Source of the DNA: DATDOR01 sp035512695
Lineage (GTDB): Bacteria; Chloroflexota; Anaerolineae; Anaerolineales; JABWBV01
Direction of reading: 5' to 3'
DNA length: 24,455 bases
Assembly: GCA_035512695.1 (NCBI GenBank)
Contig: DATKDL010000104.1
Location: forward strand, 1 to 24,455
The position numbers and the translations under genes were made by a program. Shown piece after piece: positions 8,004-14,234 of this stretch; the stretch's first letter is position 1, and every line of letters starts with the position of its first letter. The notes beneath the pieces were generated by a model. The model saw nothing but the letters and a program-made list of their open reading frames with translations. It was not told where the DNA came from and did not search any database.

Positions 8004-9599
8004 ATGAATTCCTCCATCCACCGCGCGCGGGACCGCCTCCGCCGGTTCGCCAACGACCGCCGGCTGCGGGAGCTGGCCGGACAGGTGCGCGCGGTCCCGC
8101 TGGACCCGACGCTGAAGCCCGTCATCTTCTTCAACGCTTCCACGCGGCTGGGCGGGATCAGCCAGAATGCCGGGTTTGCGACCCTTTCGGCGATGGCGCT
8201 GCGGCTGCGCGGCGCGCCGGTCCATTTCTTCGCCTGCCGGAAAGGGCTGCACCGCTGCACGCTCGGCGTCATGATGCGCGGGCCGGGACGTCCCCCGCCC
8301 TGCCGGACCTGTATCGCCCAGGCCGAAGCCATATTCGCCGCCGCCCCGACCACCTGGTTCGAGTTCAAATCCAACCCGGCCCTGGCCGCGGCCCTGGCCG
8401 GGAAGACGGTCCCGGAGCTTAAGGCCGTCGACTTCGACGGCGTCCCGCTTGGCCCGCTGACCCTGCCGTCGATGCGCTGGTCCCTCCGCGTCCACCACCT
8501 GCAGGACGACCGGACCACGAGGGGCCTGTTCCGGTCCTTCATCCAGTCGGCCTATGTCGTCGTCCGGGCCTTTGACCGGATGCTGGAAGCGGTCGAGCCG
8601 GAGACCGTCGTCGTCTTTAACGGGATCTCCTATCCGGAGGCGGCGGCGCGCTGGGCGGCCCTGCGGCGCGGGGTCCGGGTGGTGACCCACGAGGTCGCCC
8701 ACCAACCGATGACGGCCTATTTCAGCGACGGCCACGTCACCGCGTACCCGGTATCGATCCCGGCGGATTTCGAGCTCAGCCCGGCGCAGGACGCCCGGCT
8801 GGACGCATACCTGGAAGAACGGTTCCAGGGGAAGGTCTCGATGGCGGGGCTGGAGTTCTGGCCCGAGATGCACGGGTTGGACCGGGAGCTGGTCGACAAG
8901 ATCGCGGCCCACAAACAGCTCGTCCCGATCTTCACCAACGTCGTCTTCGACACCAGCCAGGTCCACGCCAACGTCCTGTTCGATAACATGTTCGCCTGGC
9001 TGGACCAGGCCCTGGAGCTGATCCGGGCGCACCCGGAGACCCTGTTCGTGATCCGGGCCCACCCGGATGAGCTGCGGCCGAAGTCGTACAAGCAGGCGGT
9101 CGAGAAGGTCGACGACTGGGTGGCGGCCAACCGCGTCCGGGAGCTGCCGAACGTCGTCTACATCCCGCCGCTGGACTACGTCAGCTCGTACGACCTGGTC
9201 CGGCGGGCCAGGTTCGTCATGGTCTACAACTCGACAATCGGGCTCGAGGCGGCGCTGCTGGGCGTCCCGGTCCTGAACGGCGGCAAGGCGCGCTACACGC
9301 AGGTCGACTGCGTCCACCTGCCGGAGTCGGCGGAGGCGCACCTGGAAACGGCGCGGGGGTTCCTGGCGGCGGAGGCGGTGGAGGGTCCGCCCGGTTTCGT
9401 CCGCGCCGCCCGCCGGTTCCAGTACTACCAGCTCTGGCGGACCCCGATCCCGTTTGACGAATTCCTGAGCCCGCACGATACGCGCGGGTACGTGAACCTG
9501 AAGCATTTCCAGGCGGAGGCGCTGGCGGAATCGACCGCGCTGCGGGTGATCTGTGAGGGGATCCTGGGTCGTGGGGATTTTTTGATGCCGGAGAAATAG
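8004..9599 (+). CDS. Capsule-polysaccharide-type GT-B protein (KpsC/KpsS-like)
   Basis: This 531-residue protein shows no signal peptide or membrane helix. The C-terminal half resembles the capsule polysaccharide synthesis family: FVIRAHPDELRPKSY, then NVVYIPPLDYVSSYDLVRRA and YNSTIGLEAALLGVPVL, which is the nucleotide-sugar-binding part of a GT-B fold. The N-terminal half contains a cysteine-containing segment (FACRKGLHRCTLG, then PPPCRTCIAQAEAIF) common in capsule-type glycosyltransferases of surface-glycan loci, and HEVAHQPMTAYF in the middle. KpsC/KpsS proteins transfer Kdo from CMP-Kdo. A CMP-activated nonulosonate would be a logical donor here, but that is inference. It lies after NeuB and before two sulfotransferases. 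No ribosome binding site is visible before ATG 8004. The stop overlaps the next gene's first possible start. Confidence 0.75.
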   Translation: MNSSIHRARDRLRRFANDRRLRELAGQVRAVPLDPTLKPVIFFNASTRLGGISQNAGFATLSAMALRLRGAPVHFFACRKGLHRCTLGVMMRGPGRPPPCRTCIAQAEAIFAAAPTTWFEFKSNPALAAALAGKTVPELKAVDFDGVPLGPLTLPSMRWSLRVHHLQDDRTTRGLFRSFIQSAYVVVRAFDRMLEAVEPETVVVFNGISYPEAAARWAALRRGVRVVTHEVAHQPMTAYFSDGHVTAYPVSIPADFELSPAQDARLDAYLEERFQGKVSMAGLEFWPEMHGLDRELVDKIAAHKQLVPIFTNVVFDTSQVHANVLFDNMFAWLDQALELIRAHPETLFVIRAHPDELRPKSYKQAVEKVDDWVAANRVRELPNVVYIPPLDYVSSYDLVRRARFVMVYNSTIGLEAALLGVPVLNGGKARYTQVDCVHLPESAEAHLETARGFLAAEAVEGPPGFVRAARRFQYYQLWRTPIPFDEFLSPHDTRGYVNLKHFQAEALAESTALRVICEGILGRGDFLMPEK

Positions 9600-9610
9600 T
9601 GCCAGGTTTT

Positions 9611-10459
9611 ATGATGCACCTTGCACTGAAACACGGCCTGAAACGCCTCCGCTACCGCCTGCGCCGGGCGCGTGCGGCGCGGCGGTGGGGGGCGGAGCGG
9701 CTGGCTGCCATGCCGGCCGTGCTGGGGAACGCGATGCCCAAGTCCGGGTCGCATTTGCTGATCCAGGTACTGGCCGGGCTGGCGGAGGTGGGGCCGTTTG
9801 TCGATCCGGGGTACCCGCCGGTCAATCGAGGGGAGGACAACCGGAAGCTGGATGAGGCGGCCGTGCTGCGGGCGGTCAACGGGATGCTGCCGGGCGAGAT
9901 CCGCTACGGCTATCTGCACGCCGAGCCGCCCTGGCTGCAGGCCGTGACGGGGCCGGGGCGGGCGACGGTCTTTATCTACCGGGACCCGCGCGACTGGGTC
10001 GTGTCGCAGGTCTTTTACGCCACGGATATGCATGAAGGGCATATGCTGCACGCGTACTACAATTCACTGGAGACGCTGGAGGCCCGGATCAACGCCGCAA
10101 TCGAAGGGGTGGAGGCGCCGGGGGTTCGGGCGCCTTCGCTCGTCGAGCGCTACGGGCATTACGTTGGCTGGCTGGACGTGCCGGGGGTGCTCGGTATCCG
10201 ATTCGAGGATCTGATCGAGTATCGAGAATGGACGATCGACCGGATCCTCGACTACTTCGCAACCTTCAACTTTCAACCTTCAACCTCGCGCGCCGAGGCG
10301 ATCGCGATCCTGGAACGCGGCATCGCCCCGCGCAAGTCCGGCACCTTTCGCCGGGGGACGCCGGGGGAGTGGCGGGAGCGGTTCACGGAGGAGAACCGGC
10401 GGCGGTTCGAGGCAGCGGCGGGGGAGTTGGTGGGGAGGTTGGGGTATGGGGATAGGTAG
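9611..10459 (+). CDS. PAPS-dependent sulfotransferase 1
   Basis: This 282-residue soluble protein belongs to the cytosolic-type sulfotransferase fold. It transfers sulfate from PAPS to a hydroxyl or amine. The 5'-phosphosulfate-binding loop is PKSGSHL (43-49). A candidate catalytic His lies in YGYLHAE (~103). The 3'-phosphate-binding segment is YRDPRDWVVS, with Arg124 and Ser132. The C-terminal block RRGTPGEWRERFTEEN matches the PAPS-contacting RKGxxGDWKxxFT motif. ATG 9611 is chosen because AGG at 9604-9606 precedes it. The alternatives are 9614, and GTG 9599, which overlaps the previous stop. A (YTTCAAC)3 heptamer is embedded at 10264-10284. A paralog lies at 10912. The acceptor is unknown and, from context, probably a surface glycan. 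The N-terminal arginine-rich helix could dock to membranes. Confidence 0.88.
   Translation: MMHLALKHGLKRLRYRLRRARAARRWGAERLAAMPAVLGNAMPKSGSHLLIQVLAGLAEVGPFVDPGYPPVNRGEDNRKLDEAAVLRAVNGMLPGEIRYGYLHAEPPWLQAVTGPGRATVFIYRDPRDWVVSQVFYATDMHEGHMLHAYYNSLETLEARINAAIEGVEAPGVRAPSLVERYGHYVGWLDVPGVLGIRFEDLIEYREWTIDRILDYFATFNFQPSTSRAEAIAILERGIAPRKSGTFRRGTPGEWRERFTEENRRRFEAAAGELVGRLGYGDR
10264..10284 (+). repeat. In-frame heptamer array YTTCAAC x3 inside sulfotransferase 1
   Basis: CTTCAAC, TTTCAAC and CTTCAAC are read in frame as FNFQPST within the loop before the C-terminal PAPS-binding block. The aligned loop in the paralog is encoded by a different heptamer array (11559-11586). Confidence 0.8.
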
Positions 10460-10481
10460 AGACGCCACAGTGTGGCATCTC
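10459..10481. terminator. Short hairpin after sulfotransferase 1
   Basis: GAGACGCCACA pairs with TGTGGCATCTC with one mismatch, beginning at the last base of the stop codon. No T-run follows, so termination activity is doubtful. Confidence 0.5.
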
Positions 10482-10500
10482 GCGGAGAGAAAGCGATTTA

Positions 10501-10529
10501 TATTGTCATATACATTATATTAGACAATA
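10501..10529. promoter_or_regulatory. Dyad element TATTGTC-N15-GACAATA, left copy
   Basis: A 7-bp inverted repeat is separated by exactly 15 bp of AT-rich DNA. An identical arrangement occurs at 10679-10707. Its inner 12 bases TATTAGACAATA (10518-10529) are the exact reverse complement of 10679-10690. This is a candidate protein-binding site or element end. Confidence 0.6.
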
Positions 10530-10678
10530 CAACAAGGTGAGGAGCGTGAATTTCCCCGGCTGTGACGACAAGGGATTAAAGCAGATCCAGGGTGACCCGA
10601 GTTCGACCGCCAACCGCCGAAGTGTTTTTATTCGGTGAGTATGAGTATGTTTCGGACAGATAGCTCTATTCAAGTATT
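10530..10678. other. Non-coding, AT-richer spacer between the two dyads
   Basis: I see no convincing gene here. The base composition is visibly lower in GC than the surroundings. A small hairpin CCGAA...TTCGG at 10617-10635 and a GTTCGA motif at 10600-10605 are the only features, and neither forms a tRNA or a recognisable RNA. The stretch may be a remnant of transferred DNA. Confidence 0.4.
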
Positions 10679-10707
10679 TATTGTCTAATAAGCCTATACG
10701 GACAATA
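10679..10707. promoter_or_regulatory. Dyad element TATTGTC-N15-GACAATA, right copy
   Basis: This has the same half-sites and the same 15-bp spacing as the copy at 10501-10529, and it ends 4 nt from the stop codon of the minus-strand PIN remnant. Whether it belonged to the toxin locus or bounds an inserted segment is not decidable here. Confidence 0.6.
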
Positions 10708-10710
10708 TGA

Positions 10711-10932
10711 TCACATTACCCCTGGCGACCTTGCGGATTGCCCCTCCAACGCCTCGATCAACCCCACCGGCGTCACCATCCTCACCCCTCCCAGCTCCCC
10801 CACCGCCAGGATGTCGCGGTCCAGCGAAATCAGGAAATCCGCGCCCGCCAGTACGGCGCAGGCCACGAACTTGTCGTCCTTCGGGTCGCGGGTCAGTGAA
10901 TTGATAAACAGTTGAATACCCCCGCGCTCAAT
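10711..10932 (-). pseudogene. C-terminal remnant of a PIN-domain toxin (VapC-like)
   Basis: Reading the minus strand from 10932 to the TGA at 10713-10711 gives about 73 residues with no start codon, preceded by an in-frame TAG. The sequence contains SLTRDPKDDKFVACAVLAGA followed by DFLISLDRDILAVGELGGVR and then TPVGLIEAL. This matches the C-terminal half of PIN ribonucleases of the COG1569 type (DPKDDKF...AGADFLVTGDRDLL), including the acidic metal-ligand positions. The N-terminal half with the first catalytic Asp is missing, and sulfotransferase 2 starts across it on the opposite strand. No antitoxin gene is seen next to it. I infer a decayed toxin-antitoxin locus broken by the arrival or duplication of a sulfotransferase gene. 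Confidence 0.75.
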
Positions 10933-11769
10933 CTAAAACTCCTCCGCCACCGCCTCCGCCGTGCCACTGCACGCCTCCGGCACGGCCCTGCCCTGGACGG
11001 CGCTCCCGTCCTCTTCGCCAATGCCTTCCCGAAGAGCGGCACGCACCTGCTCGTCCAGATCCTGAAAGCCGTCCCCCGGCTCGGCCCGGCCGTCGACAGC
11101 GGCCTCCCGGCCATCGCCATGTACGAAGGTGAGAACGGCGCTCCCCGGCCGATCGCCGCCGTCCTGCGCGACCTGGCCCGCATGCGCCCCGGCGATGTCG
11201 CCTTTGGCCACCTGCACGCCCTGCCCGAGATCACCGCCGCACTCGACCGGTCGAACGCCGCCGTCTTCTTCCTTTACCGCGATCTGCGGGACGCCGCCGT
11301 CTCCCACGCCCATTACGTGACCGAGATCGAAACCGATCACGTCCACCACGCCCACTACCGCTCCCTGCCCGATTTCGACGCCCGCCTCCGGACCAGCATC
11401 CTCGGCCGTCCCGAGCTCGGCGGCCTGTTCCCCGACATCGGCGCCCGCTTCGCGCCTTATCTCGGCTGGTTCGATGCACCCGGCGTCCTCCCGCTCCGAT
11501 TTGAAGAATTGATCAAAGATCGAAAATCGAAGATCGAAAATCTGTTGGATCACCTGGAGATCTTCGATTTTCGATCTTCGATTCTCGATCGACCCAAGGC
11601 GATCGATCTCCTGATGGCTTCGGTCGACCCGGCCCGATCCCCCACCTTCCGCACCGGGAAGACCGGCGGTTGGCGGGCGCGCTTCAGCGAGGAGCACAAG
11701 GCGCTCTTCAAGGAGGTGGCGGGGGAGCTGTTGATCGAGCTGGGATACGAGGAGGATTTGTCCTGGTAG
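10912..11769 (+). CDS. PAPS-dependent sulfotransferase 2
   Basis: This 285-residue paralog of the gene at 9611 aligns along its whole length. The PAPS loop is PKSGTHL (40-46), the putative catalytic His is in FGHLHALPE, the 3'-phosphate segment is YRDLRDAAVS and the C-terminal block is RTGKTGGWRARFSEEH. The start must be TTG 10912 (or ATT 10900), because a TGA closes the frame at 10897. The first residues NTPALNLKLLRHRLRRA match the paralog's arginine-rich N-terminal helix, which supports TTG. No ribosome binding site is obvious. The gene begins inside the PIN remnant on the other strand. A 25-bp inverted heptamer repeat at 11511-11586 is translated as part of the protein. Two diverged copies suggest two different acceptor positions on the glycan. 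Confidence 0.87.
   Translation: MNTPALNLKLLRHRLRRATARLRHGPALDGAPVLFANAFPKSGTHLLVQILKAVPRLGPAVDSGLPAIAMYEGENGAPRPIAAVLRDLARMRPGDVAFGHLHALPEITAALDRSNAAVFFLYRDLRDAAVSHAHYVTEIETDHVHHAHYRSLPDFDARLRTSILGRPELGGLFPDIGARFAPYLGWFDAPGVLPLRFEELIKDRKSKIENLLDHLEIFDFRSSILDRPKAIDLLMASVDPARSPTFRTGKTGGWRARFSEEHKALFKEVAGELLIELGYEEDLSW
11511..11586. repeat. Inverted heptamer repeat inside sulfotransferase 2
   Basis: Positions 11511-11535 pair with 11559-11583 with one mismatch and one wobble around a 23-nt loop. The right arm is four 7-nt units (GATCTTC, GATTTTC, GATCTTC, GATTCTC). It encodes roughly IKDRKSKIE...EIFDFRSSIL in frame. The unit matches the array at 7014-7048. Confidence 0.85.
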
Positions 11770-11848
11770 GGTCGACCTACATGCAATGAGCGATCCCCTC
11801 TTCCCTGAATTCAGCCGCAATTAATCTACCCCTGTTACCCTCCCACTC

Positions 11849-12463
11849 ATGCCGCCTCCAAAGCACCGCCGCTTTTCGTGGACCCGCACCCTGCTCTACC
11901 TCCTGGCCGGCTTCGTCCTCTGGTCCGCCCTGCTCGGGGGGCGGATCTACGCCTTCGCCCAGGTCAGCGACCCGGAGCCGGCCGACGCCGCCGTCGTGCT
12001 CGGCGCGGCGGTGTATCGCGATCGGCCCTCGCCCGTCTTCCGCGAGCGGATCAACCACGCCGTCGAGCTCTACCACAGCGGGCAGGTCGGCTACCTGATC
12101 TTCACCGGTGGGTTCGGGCCGCAGGACAACCTGGCCGAATCCGAGGCTGCCCAGGAATACGCCATATCGCAGGGGGTCCCATCCGATCGGATCCTGATCG
12201 AAACCGTCTCGACGGACACGGAAGAGAATCTGGCCGAGGCCTCCCGGATCATGGACGCAATGGGCTTTGACCGGGTCCTGATCGTCAGCGATCCCTACCA
12301 TATGCTGCGCGCCATGGCCATCGCCGCAGACCTCGGCCTGAACGCCTCCGCCTCCCCCACGACCACCTCCCGCTACGAATCCGCCCGCAGCCAGGCGGTC
12401 TTCCTGGTCCGGGAGGTCTATTTCTATTCGGCTTACGTGGTGGTTAGCTGGTTGGCTGGTTAG
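11849..12463 (+). CDS. YdcF/SanA-like DUF218 membrane-anchored protein
   Basis: The 204-residue protein has one N-terminal membrane helix (residues ~12-30, LYLLAGFVLWSALLGG) followed by a DUF218 domain. Its motifs are DAAVVLGAAV, GYLIFTGGFG, AQEYAISQGVPSDRILIE, STDTEENLAEA and VLIVSDPYHMLRA. DUF218 proteins such as YdcF and SanA act at the envelope. YdcF binds S-adenosylmethionine, and SanA affects outer-layer permeability, but no reaction is firmly established. The last residues (VVVSWLAG) are encoded by an octamer repeat that continues past the stop. TAATCT at 11822-11827 is a possible -10. There is no ribosome binding site before ATG 11849. The position in a glycan locus suggests an envelope-polymer role. 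Confidence 0.85.
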   Translation: MPPPKHRRFSWTRTLLYLLAGFVLWSALLGGRIYAFAQVSDPEPADAAVVLGAAVYRDRPSPVFRERINHAVELYHSGQVGYLIFTGGFGPQDNLAESEAAQEYAISQGVPSDRILIETVSTDTEENLAEASRIMDAMGFDRVLIVSDPYHMLRAMAIAADLGLNASASPTTTSRYESARSQAVFLVREVYFYSAYVVVSWLAG

Positions 12464-12511
12464 CTGGTTCGATCTACCCAGCCAACCAGCCAACTAGCCA
12501 ACCAGCCAACC
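12442..12511. repeat. Octamer array TTRGCTGG with inverted partner, overlapping a gene end
   Basis: Units TTAGCTGG/TTGGCTGG at 12442-12467 pair with CCAGCCAA-type units ending at 12511, with a few wobbles and mismatches. The left arm encodes the final residues of the YdcF-like protein, and the right arm ends 2 nt before the next ATG at 12514. No ribosome binding site lies between. Confidence 0.8.
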
Positions 12512-12513
12512 CC

Positions 12514-13452
12514 ATGCCTCCCTGCTCCATCATCATCCGCGCCTACAACGAATCCGCCCATCTCGGCCGCCTGCTCGAAGGGATCGCCCAGCAGACGGTC
12601 CGCGACGCGGAGGTCATCCTGGTCGACTCGGGTTCGACCGACGGCACCCAGGCGATCGCCCGGGCGCACGGCGCAGAGATCGTGACGATCGCCCCGGAGG
12701 AATTCACCTTCGGCCGTTCGCTCAACCGCGGACTCGCCGCTGCCTCCGCCGAACTGGCCGTCATCGCCAGCGCCCACGTCTACCCGGTCTACCCCGACTG
12801 GCTCGAACGGCTGCTCGAACCGTTCAGGGACCCTGGGATCGCCCTGACCTACGGCAAGCAGCGCGGCGGGGAGGCGACCCGCTTCTCGGAGCAGCAGGTT
12901 TTCGCCCGCTGGTTCCCCGAGACCTCCAACCCGGCCCAGGCTCACCCCTTCTGCAACAACGCCAACGCCGCGATCCGTCGGGACCTGTGGGAGCAGCATC
13001 CTTACGACGAGACCCTGACCGGCCTGGAGGACCTGGCCTGGGCGAAGTGGGCCCTGGGCCAGGGGCGACTGATCGCTTATTCGGCCGAAGCGGAGGTCGT
13101 CCACATCCATGACGAGACGCCCCGCCAGGTCTACAACCGCTACCGCCGCGAAGGCATGGCTTTCAAGCGGCTGTTCGACGAGGCGCATTTCAACCTGTAC
13201 GACTGCCTCCGGATGACCGCCGCCAACGCCGTCTCCGACCTGAGCAGGGCGCGGGGGGCGGGCGTCGCCGGGAGGGCCTGGCGCGAGATCCTGTGGTTCC
13301 GGACGGCCCAGTTCTGGGGCACCTACCAAGGCTACCGGGAAGCCCATAACCCCCTGACCGCCCCGCTCCGCCAGACCTTCTACTATCCGAGCGGGGGTGA
13401 AGACGAGCCGTCCCCCGCTCGGGAAGTGGACCCGATCCGTTACACAAAATAG
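12514..13452 (+). CDS. Family 2 glycosyltransferase
   Basis: This 312-residue cytosolic GT-A enzyme starts with the GT2 fold CSIIIRAYNESAHLGRLL, VDSGSTDGT and the donor-binding region of ~75-115. The position usually holding DxD reads IASAHVYPVYPDWLERLL, a His-containing variant (SAH/SGH...P..WL) seen in many capsule-type GT2 enzymes. NNANAAIRRDLWEQHPYDE and GLEDLAWAKWA form the acceptor-side ED motif. GTYQGY lies near the C-terminus. No C-terminal membrane helix is present. Sugar specificity cannot be read. It lies between the YdcF-like gene and the second cytidylyltransferase, and its stop overlaps a strong hairpin terminator. Confidence 0.9.
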   Translation: MPPCSIIIRAYNESAHLGRLLEGIAQQTVRDAEVILVDSGSTDGTQAIARAHGAEIVTIAPEEFTFGRSLNRGLAAASAELAVIASAHVYPVYPDWLERLLEPFRDPGIALTYGKQRGGEATRFSEQQVFARWFPETSNPAQAHPFCNNANAAIRRDLWEQHPYDETLTGLEDLAWAKWALGQGRLIAYSAEAEVVHIHDETPRQVYNRYRREGMAFKRLFDEAHFNLYDCLRMTAANAVSDLSRARGAGVAGRAWREILWFRTAQFWGTYQGYREAHNPLTAPLRQTFYYPSGGEDEPSPAREVDPIRYTK

Positions 13453-13502
13453 GAAAAATGGACTCCTGGTGGGGCTTCGCCTTACCAGGAGTCCATTTTT
13501 CC
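13452..13502. terminator. Bidirectional A5/T5 hairpin terminator after the GT2 gene
   Basis: Positions 13452-13474 pair with 13480-13502 (two G-T wobbles), with AAAAA at the base of the left arm and TTTTT in the right arm. The stem starts at the last base of the GT2 stop codon. It would work in both directions. Confidence 0.85.
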
Positions 13503-13503
13503 T

Positions 13504-13509
13504 TATACT
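13504..13509 (+). promoter_or_regulatory. -10 hexamer TATACT placed for near-leaderless transcription
   Basis: TATACT starts one base after the terminator stem and lies 7 nt before ATG 13517. A weak -35 (TTACCA, 13482-13487) is 16 bp upstream, inside the hairpin arm. Transcription would start at or next to the start codon, in keeping with the missing ribosome binding site. Confidence 0.45.
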
Positions 13510-13516
13510 TGAACGG

Positions 13517-14185
13517 ATGAAACATATCACCGCCATCGTCCCCATGCGGCACACTTCCGAGCGCGTCCCCGGCAAGAACTACCGCCCCATGGCCGGGAAG
13601 CCGCTATACCACTACATCCTGGAGACCCTGATGGCCGTCCCGGAGATCGCTCGGATCGTCGTCGACACCGACAGCCCCGCCATCCTGGAAGAGCTTCCCG
13701 GGCGGTTCCCGGACGTCCTCGCGCTCGAGCGGCCGGAGCACCTGCGGGCGGGTGAGATCCCGATGAACGCCGTCCTGCTTAACACCACCGCCCAGATCGA
13801 GGCGGACTGGTACCTGCAGACCCACGCCACCAACCCGCTGCTCAAACCCGGGACGATCTCCGCTGCGATCCGGGCGCTGCTCGATAGTCCGGAACACGAC
13901 TCGCTCTTCTCCGTCACACGCCTGCAGACCCGCCTGTGGCGCGAGCACGGCGAACCGCTCAACCACGATCCGGCCGTCCTGCTGCGCACCCAGGACCTGC
14001 CGCCGGTCTTCGAAGAGAACTCCTGCCTCTACATCTTCCGCCGCGAGACCCTCGTCCGGCGCGGCAACCGGCTGGGCGAGCGGCCGTTGATGTTTGAGAC
14101 CCCGCGGGAGGAAGCCGTCGATATCGACGAGGAAATGGATTTCAAGTTGGCGGAGTGCTTCATGCTCCAGGGAGAGAAAAACTGA
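13517..14185 (+). CDS. Second nonulosonate-type cytidylyltransferase
   Basis: This 222-residue single-domain enzyme is of the acylneuraminate cytidylyltransferase family (COG1083/PseF-like). The CTP-binding N-terminus is ITAIVPMRHTSERVPGKNYR (variant of the PARGGSKxIxxKN loop). VVDTDSP, QTHATNPLLKPGTI, FSVTRLQTRLWRE and EENSCLYIFRRETL follow, and FETPREEAVDIDEEMDF is the C-terminal acidic motif. It lacks the phosphatase domain found in the protein at 4557, so the two may activate different sugar acids or one may act on a non-phosphorylated one. ATG 13517 is chosen because upstream in-frame codons lie in the terminator. There is no ribosome binding site, and a -10 box sits directly upstream. 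The next gene is a 2-hydroxyacid dehydrogenase. Confidence 0.88.
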   Translation: MKHITAIVPMRHTSERVPGKNYRPMAGKPLYHYILETLMAVPEIARIVVDTDSPAILEELPGRFPDVLALERPEHLRAGEIPMNAVLLNTTAQIEADWYLQTHATNPLLKPGTISAAIRALLDSPEHDSLFSVTRLQTRLWREHGEPLNHDPAVLLRTQDLPPVFEENSCLYIFRRETLVRRGNRLGERPLMFETPREEAVDIDEEMDFKLAECFMLQGEKN

Positions 14186-14226
14186 AAGCCGCCAGGGGTA
14201 AAGCCCCTGGCGGCTTTCAGTTTTTC
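14176..14226. terminator. Perfect 23-bp A5/T5 hairpin overlapping a stop codon
   Basis: Positions 14176-14198 pair perfectly with 14204-14226 across the loop TAAAG. The left arm includes AAAAA and the stop codon of the cytidylyltransferase gene, and the right arm ends in TTTTTC. It is a symmetrical terminator candidate ending 8 nt before the next ATG. Confidence 0.87.
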
Positions 14227-14234
14227 GTAATCTC

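Noticed and set aside
7983..9506. A 507-residue minus-strand open frame opposite the capsule-type GT-B gene
   Set aside because: Same reasoning: composition is that of an antisense shadow, and the plus strand has conserved IRAHPDE and YNSTIGLEAALLGVP motifs.
10540..10635. tRNA-like sequence (GTTCGACC, small stems) between the dyads
   Set aside because: No acceptor stem, D-arm or anticodon arm can be formed at correct distances. The T-loop resemblance is isolated.
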